The translations under genes were made by a program, and so were the position numbers. Positions 1 to 11,334 of a stretch of 64,000 nucleotides of DNA are shown here, piece by piece (positions within the stretch are counted from its first letter, which is position 1; each line of letters begins with the position of its first letter). Location of the stretch: the NCBI RefSeq assembly GCF_019399895.1, contig NC_091872.1, positions 5,278,395 through 5,342,394 of the forward strand, written 5' to 3'. Under the pieces are notes generated by a model that was not told the DNA's origin, did no database searches, and saw nothing but the letters and a program-made list of their open reading frames with translations. This DNA is from Cardiocondyla obscurior (taxonomy: Eukaryota > Arthropoda > Insecta > Hymenoptera > Formicidae).

Positions 1-1004
1 TTCCCTCGCAATTTCTCGGTTATTTCCGGCACGCGTGCTTCCGGTGGAGCTTTTCCGGCGATTTGTTTATCGCAATTTTTAATTGATCGAAACAGTTGTA
101 CACTGCGCTCGGTTAAATTCTGAGCGGTTCTGCACCTTTATTTTTTTCCTCGCGTCAACTTCATTGCACGCGACTCGTTTACTGCTAATTATTAATCGAT
201 GCGGCGGCAAGCACGACGGATAAAACGCTGGCTGGCAGTCAGTTAATAATCAGCTTTGATCGACGGAGAAGATAATCGCCGAGGTGCGATGCATTGTGCA
301 ACTTTGTAACAACAATGCCCACAACTTTGTAACACGGTGGAGGTTTCCTGCTTTCTAAATGGACTTTTTCCACGTTCATCGGCTGCGCAAAGTTTGCCGG
401 AAACGCGTTATTTGTTCCCGCCTGTTTTCGGGAAAAATATCGACGACAGTGAAAGACAATTTCTTTACTCTTTACATTTTTACCCCCTTTTTTTTTTAAC
501 TTTTAAACCAAGTATTTACCTGCAGCTATTTATATTTTACCTTACAGGTATTCTTCCTAACGGTGAATACATGTATATCCTATCAAGCGATCTCGAGAAT
601 TATAACGTCAACTGAAAGACACCGTCTTACATTAGATCCTCGCACCAACATAAAATTTCCAAATCCTTATCGCCAATTTCCGCAAATTCTAATTTCGTAG
701 CAGATCATTGATGGTAATTAAACGTAACGTGAACAAGAGTGTTTCTCACTTGAAATAAAAAAAAAGGTATAATACGATCCGATATTTATACAGAGATTAA
801 GAGAGAAGTGCGCTACGATATCTGAATAAGATAATAATCCATGTACCTTAAACCGATCCTTTTGTAAAATAAATCAGTGGTTACCATTTTAATTTTCACA
901 TTCAATAAATAGTATTATATTTGCAGTGAAAATTAATTAATTATTTTAAATTTAATTAATTAATTAAATTAAACCAAGTTGTAAAGTGCCATGTTATATT
1001 ACAG
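1..1004. other. AT-rich non-coding stretch, probably intron
   Basis: No exon with good splice sites and a protein-like frame was found here. The longest open frame (337-615, 92 aa) has low-complexity hydrophobic composition and no recognisable domain. The stretch ends in a splice acceptor at 1003-1004, so it is best read as the intron before the small terminal exon that follows. Confidence 0.4.
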
Positions 1005-1069
1005 ATCAGAGACAGAAAAGTAAAGGCGGCGGAAGCAGTTGCTGCTCGGCTTCCTGCTGCATACTCTAA
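1005..1069 (+). CDS. Probable last coding exon of a prenylated protein (small-GTPase-like, CCIL C-terminus)
   Basis: A splice acceptor (tattacag) is followed by a short open exon that completes one codon and then reads QRQKSKGGGSSCCSASCCIL before TAA. The tail is basic, then glycine/serine-rich, then cysteine-rich, ending in a CaaX box (C-C-I-L). Leu in the last position favours geranylgeranylation, and the cysteines before it could be palmitoylated. This is the layout of Ras/Ral/Rho-family C-termini; human RalA also ends in CCIL. No GTPase domain is inside the window, so the rest of the gene must lie to the left. The family assignment is inference from the tail alone. A GC-rich stretch after the stop would be 3' UTR. 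Confidence 0.4.
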
Positions 1070-2550
1070 GTCGTCCCGGTCGGTTGGCCGTCGCCAACGT
1101 CGGTGGTGGAGTCTCGTGGCGAATGGGGCATGCGGTACGGACGGGCACGAGCTCACCCGCTGTGCTGAGCCATGGCTTCAAAGATTTCTCTGCTGATGTA
1201 TAACCGTTAGTGACTGAGCTCGTGAGCAGTGTAGCAACGAAGAAAGAAACGGATGTCGCCGGTGAAGCGACACGGCGCCTCGACGATGCGCTCCCCGATG
1301 AATGGTTCACCCTACGTCGCCCGGCTGATCGCTTATTTCGGTTCGTTTGGCGGGTGATAATGCGTACGCGATCGATATGCACCCGCGAGGGAAATCTGCT
1401 CGAGAAGAGGAGCGGATGGGCGGCGTGCTCCGGTTACGAGAGCGGTCGGATCGTTCTCGGAACGGTGATTAGCCGGAAGAGATCTCCGGCCGAATTAACG
1501 CCGATAACGGATGGTCGGACTAACTTCAACTAACGACGTTACTTTCGACGCCACGGCCTTCCTTGTGATATACCGATGGACGTGAAAAGGATTTGATCAG
1601 TCAGTACATTTCATTAAGAGCTCGAATCAAGGATTGATTAGCTATTTTTCCTATCCCTTTCCAACTGACGACCGTGATCGTCGTATTATCGAAAGAGAAA
1701 GAGAGAGATAGAAGGAATGTGAGGTTGTTTGTAAAATTAGTTAATTGACTTATTAAAATTTCGGTTGACCGCACCGAAGTTAACTGAATAACGAATTTTA
1801 GTAATCACTTTGATTAACTTCGCACTGCGGTGTTTTTTCATTTTTCATGCGTTCACGTTATTATAATGTAAATGGGATAATCATTAATATAGTTAGCAGC
1901 CTTAATTAAATTTTGCTTAGGGACTCTTCGCTCTTTTCCCTAGATCGCATATAGCTACAGCCATAATATCGAAATAAAAACAGACAATGTACATTTAGTT
2001 AAGGATCTTTATCTAAATTTTGGTCGGCAATTCTCGCGTCTCTTCCCAGATCACCGCTATAGAGTTGTATTATCGCAGAAGGGAAAGACGTTATTTGCAG
2101 TACGGTTAACATCCCTTAACTTCCGTTAACCCTTTCTCAGTTAACTTAAGTTTCGATCGCTCGTCCTCAACCTGACCTAAAATAATTAATTTAATTCAAT
2201 CCCGATCTATCTCTCGAAAGCTAGAATCGGAGAGCTCTATGAGAAGCGTTAAACGCCAGTTTCAACTATCGTTCAGTTAAACCGCAGTTAGGACACCGCT
2301 CTCGGGCCCGAGAATCCGCGGAGGTCGACGCGAACAATTACGCATTCACCGCGGACGTTTGTAATCCCATTTTGTTCGGCCCATATAAGGAACTCGTGTG
2401 TATGCGCGCGGTAAGACAGAATAGAGTTTCCAGGACATAGAATAAGGGTAGCGAGCGGCTACGTTTCTGTACTGAGCGTATCATCCGAGACGCGCCCTGG
2501 AACGGCGCTACAATGCTTCGAAACTCAACCACTATCACAGTACCGCAGCA
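1070..2550 (+). other. GC-rich then AT-rich tail, possible 3' UTR
   Basis: From 1070 to about 1560 the base composition is clearly richer in G+C and CpG than the surroundings, with overlapping open frames on both strands (for example 1210-1533 plus, 999-1382 minus), none with recognisable domains. A second GC-rich patch is at 2280-2540. This would fit a long 3' UTR of the gene ending at 1069 or an unrelated promoter island. The sequence does not decide between them. Confidence 0.25.
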
Positions 2551-2639
2551 TTATAATAATTATGTAGACGGGATCGTGTGCATGCTTGCGTAAATTGAAT
2601 GTATCACGTTCGAGTAAGAAAGAGAAAGTAAGAGCGAAT

Positions 2640-2681
2640 GAGATAGTGAATGAGAGAGAGAAAGAGAGAGAGAGAGAGAGA
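2640..2681. repeat. GA-rich microsatellite
   Basis: Purine tract made mostly of GA dinucleotides, followed within 60 bp by a TA-rich tract (2715-2770). It is simple-sequence DNA. Confidence 0.8.
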
Positions 2682-2770
2682 ATAAATTTATGTTGTGATA
2701 TGCAGGTAGCGATTATATATGTTATATATATATATTGTATATATATATAATTATATATATACATGTATAT

Positions 2771-3074
2771 ACAGGGTGTTCCTAGTCAATCATGCATTCG
2801 GTCGATAATACTTAACGCGTTTGGTGGTCAAAGGTAATTGCATGCAAACAAATTTCATTCTGACGACGGCTTTTGGGCGAGACTGGCTCACGAGAAGCAG
2901 AGACAGTCGCTTTTCACAATTGCTTTCTTTGGTATGCGATGTCGACAAACATTAAGACTGATAAGGGATACGGTACATACGCTGAAATTGAGATATTTTT
3001 CTGAAAGGTTATTCAGGATTAACCAATAATGCAGTATTTATGATTGAAAGCGCAATTAACTGGGGACTCCCTGT
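2771..3074. mobile_element. Short non-autonomous DNA transposon (MITE-like) with ACAGGG terminal inverted repeats
   Basis: The left end reads ACAGGGTGTTCCTAGTCAAT. The right end, read in reverse complement, is ACAGGGAGTCCCCAGTTAAT, so the ends are about 20 bp inverted repeats matching at 16 of 20 positions. The element is about 304 bp and flanked on both sides by TATAT, which could be a target-site duplication or just the local TA-rich DNA. The 63 aa frame inside has no transposase features. A second ACAGGATGTT motif lies immediately to the right (3079-3088) and may be the start of another degraded copy. Confidence 0.6.
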
Positions 3075-4550
3075 ATATACAGGATGTTGAGAAAGAAGAA
3101 CACGAAGATTCGTGGGTGCGTTCCTCGAAAAATTGGCAGTCAGTTTTCTTTCTTCCGAATCAATTCGATGGCGTCTATTTCTTTCTCGACTTTCATGAGC
3201 ATTTCGATTATCAAGCTCTGTTAATGCGTGTGCACTCTATTAAATTTAAATAAACAAACGCGACAGATTATAAATTGAAGCAGCACGTTGATTTTAACGT
3301 GAGCGTAATTTTAGAATAAATTTTCGCGATGCGTTCACGTTGCTGCGTCTCGGCGAGAATGTTTAAAATAATCTCAAACGAATTTTAATTATAATTTTCT
3401 CGTAATTGTCTCGTTTGAAAGGCCCCTCACTTGGCGTATTTAGAGCTTGAAAATTGCAACTCGAACCTAGAAATAATCACGGCTTCGAATCACGAGGAAT
3501 ATCGCGCAACATGCCCTTGTGCTCTTCTCTCTCGACAGACTGTATATACGTACTATTATCAAAGTCGCGTGCATGCACGTCGATGCGCGCGTACCGCGTC
3601 TCGGCGCGCACGAACGCGACGGTATGAGACACGTTGACGCGCAGTTAAGCTCTCATACCGCATAGATGACTTTATTATCATGAATTTAAAAGAAGGTAAT
3701 ATTAAATGACGCCACTTTGAGAGTTTAGTATTCCGGAGTATAAGATTATCAGAGAGGAGAGAAAGAGAGAAAGAGATAAGACATTGGATCTCTAATGAGT
3801 AGTTATGATTAAATGAAAACTCAGATATATTTCCTGTTATATATATATATATATATCTTCCCTTCTTTTTCCTCCCCCGAATCCAGTTACCCCTCGGTCC
3901 ACTCTCTATTGTTCTAACTTCTCTTGGCCACCCACCCTCCCTTCAATCCCTTCGTGTTACCCGTCCACGCGAATCTGTCGGGCCTAGAACGTCGCTCTCG
4001 TTAGACCCAGAAATATGTAACTCTTCGCTATGAATTTACCATGCCCATTTCGAATATCGATCGTAGTTAGATCCAATCGAACCGTTAAGACGAATGCGTT
4101 GTAGGTGAATCCCTACACTGACACTGATCCACGTGTATACACGTACATCTACACAAAATACACACACACATGCAAGTTACGTGCACGTACACGCACGTAA
4201 CTCTCTCTTTAACACGCTATCTTATACTAATCGTACTGTAACTCTTACGAAATGCATAGCCCTGTGTATATATATATAATGCAATGTTCTTACCGTAGTT
4301 AAATTTGCGAGAGAAGAAATTTGTGCGGTCGAGGCGCTTTATATTTAATTTATTTCTTATGTTAACACCTACACGTGCTCACACATGCGACACATACACA
4401 CACACGTATACGCTCGCAAAACGAAACGCGAGGCGATCATGTTTGTATATTTCGAAATCGTTATTAGTACCTGCCTGTCTCATAAACCTGTGCCATATCG
4501 GAATTCTTTCATCTCCCGCATCTCTTATCGTTGTTCTGCTGTTGTACGTA
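3075..4550. other. Intergenic DNA, no gene seen
   Basis: Contains a short (AT)n run near 3838-3858, CA/TG-rich low-complexity DNA around 4130-4200 and scattered short frames without splice context or domains. Confidence 0.4.
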
Positions 4551-4793
4551 CACTGAAAAAATCAGATATGGCGTTTACTGCGGCGACGGTGGCCAAGAGA
4601 AAGAATCGAGAGAACGAGGAAATGCAGTGGGGTTGCACTTTGTACTGTTTCTCACTTCTCAGTGATCCTCGGTGACCGATGTTCCGCGGTATATATGTAT
4701 ATTATATTACGCGCTTCGTGTGAAACTGTGAAACTTAACGCACCCCACGCTAACCGCCGTCGCCGCAACGAACGTTATATTTGTCTTTCAGTG
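4551..4793 (-). mobile_element. TA-flanked MITE, copy C (inverted relative to copies A and B)
   Basis: 243 bp, starting CACTGAAAA and ending TTTCAGTG, with TA on both sides as expected for Tc1/mariner-type insertions. Read in this direction it aligns with the reverse complement of the copies at 46839 and 55125. Shared blocks are the ATATGGC motif just inside the end, a central GTGACCG block, CGCTTCGTGTGA and CACGC. It is the most diverged of the three copies and has an AT-rich patch (4690-4712) in the middle. No coding capacity is credible. Confidence 0.7.
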
Positions 4794-7054
4794 TACCACT
4801 GTCCTTTTTCTCTTAGTCCTTCCCTGCTGCGATCGACTTTTGCCGCGCAAAGTATTTTCCCTTGTACCTCTTCGCGGAGACTGTTACATGCGAAAAATCA
4901 ATATTACAGAAAAAGGAAAAAAAAACGTTGCGTTAATTAAGACATCGAGTTCAAGCGATGACAAAATTTTACTTTAATTTACTAAAATTGTTCTACGTCC
5001 TTTTCTTTGTGAATAAACGCTAAAGGAATATTTAATTTAAATCGCTTATCGATATTAAATGTATCAATTATGTCACTGATGAATTAATGCCGAGCGTTCA
5101 GAGTGTTAAGATAATTATTAATGTGCAAAATTAGCCGGAGTAATTAGGTTAATAGCTTTGAAAAAGGATGCGAGTTAATCTTGCAAGCAAACAGGAAAAA
5201 AGTTCATTCTGTTTGTGCGATTGTATAAGAAAGATTAAATTCCTTTCCGGGAAAGGTACGGATTCACCAAATACGCATAATGACGGAAAGATGTTCGAGA
5301 CACTCTGCCCTTTCCTTGATTTTCCGAGATGCAGAGAACAGTGTATTAACAACAATAACGAGAGTTAATTTCTCTTCGCAAAATCTTTTTAGCGCAAGAA
5401 AATAACGCGTAGCATTCGTCTCTGCTCTTTCGAATCCGAGAGTTCCTCAATTTTAACACAGAGCCTTTAGAAATGGGATGGTTACAGTTAAATTTCTTTT
5501 AGTTCGCCAGTATGTAATACTCCAAATACTTTCTTTTTGCGTTTTATTTCTGTGGCATTCGCGGCAGGGTTAGCATCATCCCTATCGCTTATCTAAACGA
5601 TTCCTAAGGTGAAAGTCTAACGCCAAACGCATTGTATATACTGTGTGGGTTTATGGGAACGGCTTGCACGATGCACTCATTACAACTTACTCATTGTTCT
5701 TTCGCACGTTCGGTTTCCGAGCGGCACTCACAATTCTTTTTTTTTTCTTTTTTTTTTTAATTTTTTAAAGGAGGATGCGTATATATATATAGAGCGTTAC
5801 TTTTAATATGCTAATACTTTAAAGACATTATTATACTTTCTGTCCACGCCCTGCCCTCCCATAATTCGTATTTTTTATTGTAAGATTATAAGATGTAGAT
5901 TATCTATAAAATGCTGTTTATATAGGGAAAAACAAATTGTTTAGTTCGTAAGATTTTAAGATTCGCGAGATAAGAGAGTGTGAAAGAACGAGAGAAAGAG
6001 AGAGAGAGAGAGAGAGTATGTATGTGTGTATGTGTAAGTGTAAAAGAATGCGAGAGCAGAGAAAGAAAGAGAGAAAAAGAGCTACACATTACCCGGTACG
6101 TTGTGGGCTTACATGGGATGCGTGGCGAATGAAGAAGACTCTATTAGTCCTATCGTGAATGTACTATTAAAAAAAAGATGTAATGAAAAGTTAAAAAGTA
6201 TTCTTAAAGATCAATTGCATTGTATTAATTTCATTATACAATTAAGCTACGTCCGAGATTATAGACTTACGTGGTCACAAAGTCAATTTTACACACAAAC
6301 TTTCGGAAAAAAAAAGATGATAAAGAGAAGAGAAAAAAGACCGTCTTCACCGCCGTCTGAATTTTTCAACGCGTTTTTTTTCGCCGCTTCACGGTGAAAT
6401 TAATGTCGAATTATTGTTACGAATGCAGAGGATTTTTCTATAATAAGTTTGCCTTTCCTTCTCACATCACGATGACACTTTCAGGCGTTGGTCGTACTGA
6501 AAGAAGAAAGATTCTCGTACAAGAAAGGTATGTAAATCTTAAATTTATAACATGATACATTATTTAAGAATACGAACAGTTCAATATATGTATAATATAT
6601 TATATAATATTGCTGTATCTGTTTTAAAAATTAGACAATTAAATCGAAAGATACATCTTCTACTTCAAATTTTATTATTTAAATTAATTCCAGTCGATTT
6701 CAAATTATACTTCTTTAAAAAAAAAAAAAAAGTTTAATTGGATGGTATTCCAAAGAACAGATCACAAGAAAATTCTAACGATTAAACTGTACAACAAGAA
6801 GCCACTCATTTCGAATGAATTATATTTTTGTCAACTTTTAAATCAACACACTTTGCTATTCTAAAAAAAATAAGAGTCACAATAGTCACAATCTACTTTA
6901 TAAAAGTGAGATGGGAAAACTTTCATTTTTTAATATTTATTAATAATTTAGATACATTTCCAATGGGCATACTGACATATGCCACTGGATACATATCATA
7001 ATTAATGTTTTTAACATAAAGCTGCTAGTTATATTCTAAGATGTTTCTTCAGGT
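4794..7054. other. Intergenic DNA, no gene seen
   Basis: AT-rich DNA with long T tracts (5742-5765), GA-rich simple sequence (5990-6020) and A runs (6717-6731). Short open frames (5168-5368, 6101-6397) show no domain or convincing splice sites. TTTATT motifs near 6944 could serve as the minus-strand polyadenylation signal of the neighbouring COX8 gene. Confidence 0.35.
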
Positions 7055-7691
7055 TTATTTCTTGGCATAATTCTTAAAATTTGGTACCATGTACATGGGT
7101 GTTACAAAGATTGATCCGCTTATACAGATTAGCGAAATTATTTTTTCCTGCAACAAAAATTATCTTTCGTTAACACAATCTGAATAAAATTAGTGGTAAA
7201 CTTATCTTTCATAATTATATAATTTAGTAAAAGAGGTTAGAATACTACATATTAAAAACATATCTTCTTTTTGCGGCGAAATTACTTTAATGATACTTAA
7301 TTAATAAAACAAATTTTATTAATTTAAATTTTTGAGAAATTCTTATATATTTTACGTTTCCATATGACTAAGGTTAACGTGTGAATCTCTTACGTAATTT
7401 GAGGCACATTTGATACCAAGGCTACGTTCCGAAACGTCCTCTGAGAGGAACACCGAAAAAAATTTTACTCAATGTCCATTACGAAACCGTTATCGAAAAC
7501 GGTTTCAGAACGGATATAGAGTAAAATTTTTCTTGTAAAGAACGTTTCGGAACGTAGCCCAAGAGGTTTGAACTTACAGCGGTGGACATTTTTACTTCGG
7601 GCGGTGCACTAACAATCGTATTCGAATATGTTCTAGCGATAATAGTTGGCAAATGAGATGAATTTCTCAATCCATTACGAACCGCGAACAT
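7055..7691 (-). CDS. COX8: Cytochrome c oxidase subunit 8 (COX8), mitochondrial
   Basis: Two coding exons: 7691-7578 and 7147-7055, joined in phase 0 with a GTAAGT donor and a TTGCAG acceptor. The product is 68 aa. Residues 1-24 are basic, Ser/Thr-rich and Arg-containing, typical of a mitochondrial presequence. The start of the mature part (VSAPPEVKMSTAEK) matches the conserved PPE-K segment of the COX8 family. One membrane helix follows (about residues 40-58), then a short charged tail (NFKNYAKK). The family has a single-pass subunit in the inner-membrane complex IV, consistent in length with human COX8A (69 aa). The ATG at 7691 was chosen because the upstream in-frame codon at 7760 is TTG. 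The intron carries a fold-back element close to the donor. Confidence 0.87.
7420..7559. mobile_element. Fold-back MITE inside the COX8 intron
   Basis: About 140 bp that is almost one long inverted repeat. The outer arms GGCTACGTTCCGAAACGT and ACGTTTCGGAACGTAGCC are perfect complements. Pairing continues inward through AAAATTTTACTC and GAAACCGTT blocks to a small central loop near 7488-7495. CCAAG occurs on both sides and may be a 5 bp target-site duplication. Its right edge lies 17 bp from the COX8 5' splice site. Confidence 0.7.
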
Positions 7692-8249
7692 TTTCGTTGA
7701 CAAACGTTTCCAAATAATCGTAAAATAAAACTGAGATGTCTGAGACTGCTCGAACACCAACCAAGAATATGTCTATATTTTGCAGATAACATAGAGAGTC
7801 TCAAGTGAAACATAAAGTCTATAACACACAAATTGCATAGCCGTAAGCTTAGGCTCTGCGTTAAGGCTCGTCTACAATGGCTGTAAGAATAAGGCAGTAA
7901 GGCTGTAAGACGCGGTTGCTAGAGCTTATTCTCGGTGTAGCATAGGCAATAACGAAATAAATTATTTAATTATTTAATGAATTATTTAAAAAATTGGCGA
8001 CCCCAGGCACCGAGGGAAGGGATTGAGAGGACGAAGGAAATAGCAGTGAAGCTGCACTCCGCACTCTCCAGTTTTCTACAGTCCACTATTGACCATAGTC
8101 TGATGCACAGTCTGCCCCTCTATTCCTTTTTATATTTATGAACTCCTTGTTAGTTAGGGTTGCTTTAGCGTTAGTTTTAATTTATACTAATAATTTCACG
8201 AGTTATTTATTGAAAAACTATTTATCATTTAAAAAAAGACTGTTGCATA
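7692..8249. promoter_or_regulatory. Divergent promoter region between COX8 and KCTD9
   Basis: The start codons of COX8 (minus) and KCTD9 (plus) are only 558 bp apart, so both promoters and 5' UTRs must fit here. The centre (7860-8100) is richer in G+C than the flanks. No TATA box in a convincing position was seen. The shared-promoter role is inferred from the gene arrangement. Confidence 0.45.
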
Positions 8250-10111
8250 ATGAAGAGAGTAATTATTTTTGTTAATGGAACCGATGTAAACGGCAAGGTA
8301 GGGTTATGTTATGCTTAAATTTTATTTCTGTGTAAATGCTGCTTGCAAACACTGGACATTATATTAATTTTTATTTCAAATGTGCTATAAATTAATAGGC
8401 CAGAATATTAAATTTAAATATTTTCTATTTTACAATATATACTTTATTTACCATAGGTATTTTTAGTGACTCATTCCTTAGATGAATTGTTGACAGCAGC
8501 TGGTGCAAAATTTAACATAACTGCAAAAAGGATTTTCACGTCGCAAGGTGGTGAAATTGATGATATTAAACTTATTAGGTAAAACGTTTGCTTAAATATC
8601 TCGTTTTATTATTATTATTACTTTGTATATATATTAAAATATTAAATAATTTTTTTATTTTTTTAGAGATGACGATGTTTTATATGTTTCAAATGGAGAA
8701 GACTTTATACATATGAATAGAATTTCTTTTAATCAACTGAATAAGAATTCAGAATGGATTACATTGAACGTTGGAGGAAAATATTTTACCACAACCAGAG
8801 ATACTTTAACAAAGAAAGAACCTTTGAGTATGCTAGCAAGGTATCTGTCTTACTTATTTAATTTTGAATTATTAAAATAAATAATATATAAAACAAATGA
8901 GAAAAGAGACGTGAATAAAATTAATGTAGGATTGTATTAGAATAATGTAATAATATAACATTTTATAGAATGTTTACAGAAACTGAAAATACTGAACATA
9001 CAATACAGCCGAGTAGACAGGATCACCGTGGAGCATACTTAATTGATAGAAGTCCAACTTATTTTGAACCACTATTAAATTACTTGAGGCACGGTCAAGT
9101 AATACTTGATTCCCATGTTAATGTAGCTGGTATTTATTTGCAATTCTCACTTCAAATTGTATGAGTAAGTTGTTCATTGTTATAAAAATAATTATTTTGT
9201 TACAGGAGTTTTGGCGGAAGCTCACTTTTATGGTATTGAAAGCGCTATTAGAATTCTTACTACAATGTCGGAAAAAGAAGAATTTTGTAAAGAAGGCTTA
9301 GTATCTTTAACGCGCAAAGATGTACTTAAAGCAATCATGTCTACGTCCACTAACGCAGAACTTAGATTCCAAGGAGTTGATTTTGTAAAAGCCGATCTTT
9401 CGAAATTAGATCTTAGAAATATTAATTTCAAGGTACATGCATTTTGTATATAATTTATAAATTGAAATAATTCCATTAAAAAATAATGTAACGTTTCATG
9501 CAAGATCACATATAATATATCAATATCATAAAATATTAATAAAAAGTATGTATTTTTACTTACAGTACGCCATTATGCATCATTGCAGTCTGGCAGGTGC
9601 TAATCTGTCGGGATGTTGTTTCGAACGCGCTGATTTATCCCATGCCAATTTGCAAGGCGCACAACTTGTATGTGTCAAAATGTCGTGTGCAAATTTGGCT
9701 GCAGCCAATCTACATTCGTGCAATTTTGAAGATCCTAGTGGTCTGTCAGCAAACATGGAGGGTGTAAATTTAAAGGGTGCTAATCTCGAAGGCAGTAATA
9801 TGGCAGCCGTTAACCTTCGAGTAGCCACATTAAAGAATGCCATTCTTAGGAATTGTATTTTGAGATCAGCTGTTTTAGCTGGTGCTGATTTAGAGGTGCC
9901 AATTTTGTCATGCATTACTTTCGAATTTATCTATTAATATATTTTTTTTACTTTATAATAAATGCACTTATATTCCGTATTATATTTTTTACAGTGCTGT
10001 GATTTATCTGGTTCTGATCTGCAAGACGCGAATTTGCGCGGCGCAAATTTGAAGGATGCTGCTTTTGAGCTGATGTTAACCCCATTGCATATGTCTCAAA
10101 CAATACGATAA
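8250..10111 (+). CDS. KCTD9: BTB/POZ domain-containing protein KCTD9
   Basis: Seven coding exons: 8250-8297, 8457-8578, 8667-8840, 8969-9129, 9206-9432, 9566-9895, 9995-10111. They sum to 1179 nt and 392 aa, close to human KCTD9 (389 aa). Residues 1-70 form the N-terminal ubiquitin-like region (MKRVIIFVNG, then IRDDDVLYV). The BTB/T1 domain starts at WITLNVGGKYF (residues 87-97) and includes DHRGAYLIDRSP. From about residue 220 to 375 the chain is a run of pentapeptide repeats of the A(D/N)Lxx kind. It ends TPLHMSQTIR, nearly identical to the human ending. The family acts as an adaptor for Cullin-3 ubiquitin ligase; that role is from family knowledge. All junction phases are consistent and all introns are short. 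Confidence 0.93.
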
Positions 10112-11334
10112 CAATGAATGCCATGCTGCATATATAACTGCAGTTTAAATTCTGTATATAAATGTTTTATAGTTTTATATTATTCATGATAATTTTAACG
10201 TGATTGATATTGTGTTATATAATATTATCTTCAACCATCATTTTTAAATGTTTGTAGTTACATTGCAAACGTAATATTTATTTAAAAATGTGTACGATCG
10301 TACGTATACGCAAATACGTCAATTTTTTATTATTTTTATTTGTGGCATTATTATATTTAAAAAAATTGCATTATTATTATGCATAAATTTGATATAAAAA
10401 TAATGTTTTTAATTGTTATAATAGCCAAATGTTGTTTTATATTAATTTTATACGTCCTAACTTCTTAAAGAAACATTTTGAAGTGTTTGCGACATGTTAC
10501 ATTTTTGTTTTTTGTTTTGTTTAAATTAGTTTTAATTAAACGTTTTATTTAGAATTAGTAACTTTATGACTCGAATGCTCAGAAACGAAGCGTTGTATTT
10601 CGCTAACTTATGTTTTACAAATAAATATTCATTAGCGCCTTTAGGCGCTGTATGTACATATTTTCAACATCAAGTCATATGAAGTTTTAAAAAATTTATA
10701 TTATATATTTGTCAGTAAAAGTAGTTAATAGAAATATAGAAACTTTTATATGTAGTATTTTGCGTTTATTAGATTAATAAAGTGTTTTTACCGAGAATGA
10801 AAGAGATTAATATGTTATAAGAATATGCTAAAGAATCACATACATTAGTATGCACTACTGTAGATAACAGCGTACGTAATGCGTATACATATAACAAATA
10901 AAAAAATATTGTATCTGAATGTTGCATTAAATTGGAAGAGCCTATATTACTTAAGAATAAATAATTTTTAATTATAGTCATATATACTTATACTATTTAG
11001 AAACTTACTGTTTAAACTGCGTGAATTTATTAATAAATAAGAAAATTAGGTATTTATTTGCGTATGTACGTACCGTTATAAACATGCGTTCATATTTTTG
11101 TATGCATATATTTTTATACAGACACATATTTGCTAATATATCCCGAAATATGTTCCATAAAATATTTATTTTTAATACACATATCCATTTTTCTTTTTAC
11201 CAAAGTGTAATGATAAATAAAATTCCAATAGAATGTTCATAGTCTTCTAAAACGTTTTTGTCAACCGTACATCGTTTACTCGATTTGGCAATATTGTACA
11301 CCTAGAAATAATAATATGTATTAAAATAGGTTGA
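10112..11334. other. KCTD9 3' region and intergenic DNA
   Basis: AT-rich DNA between the KCTD9 stop and the protease stop on the other strand. An AATAAA at 10620-10625 is a possible polyadenylation signal for KCTD9. A 15 bp stretch at 10454-10468 (GTCCTAACTTCTTAA) is identical to part of the terminal repeat of the element at 31784. The genes on both sides converge here. Confidence 0.4.
10620..10625 (+). terminator. Possible polyadenylation signal for KCTD9
   Basis: AATAAA hexamer about 510 bp after the KCTD9 stop. In such AT-rich DNA the hexamer occurs by chance, so support is positional only. Confidence 0.3.
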
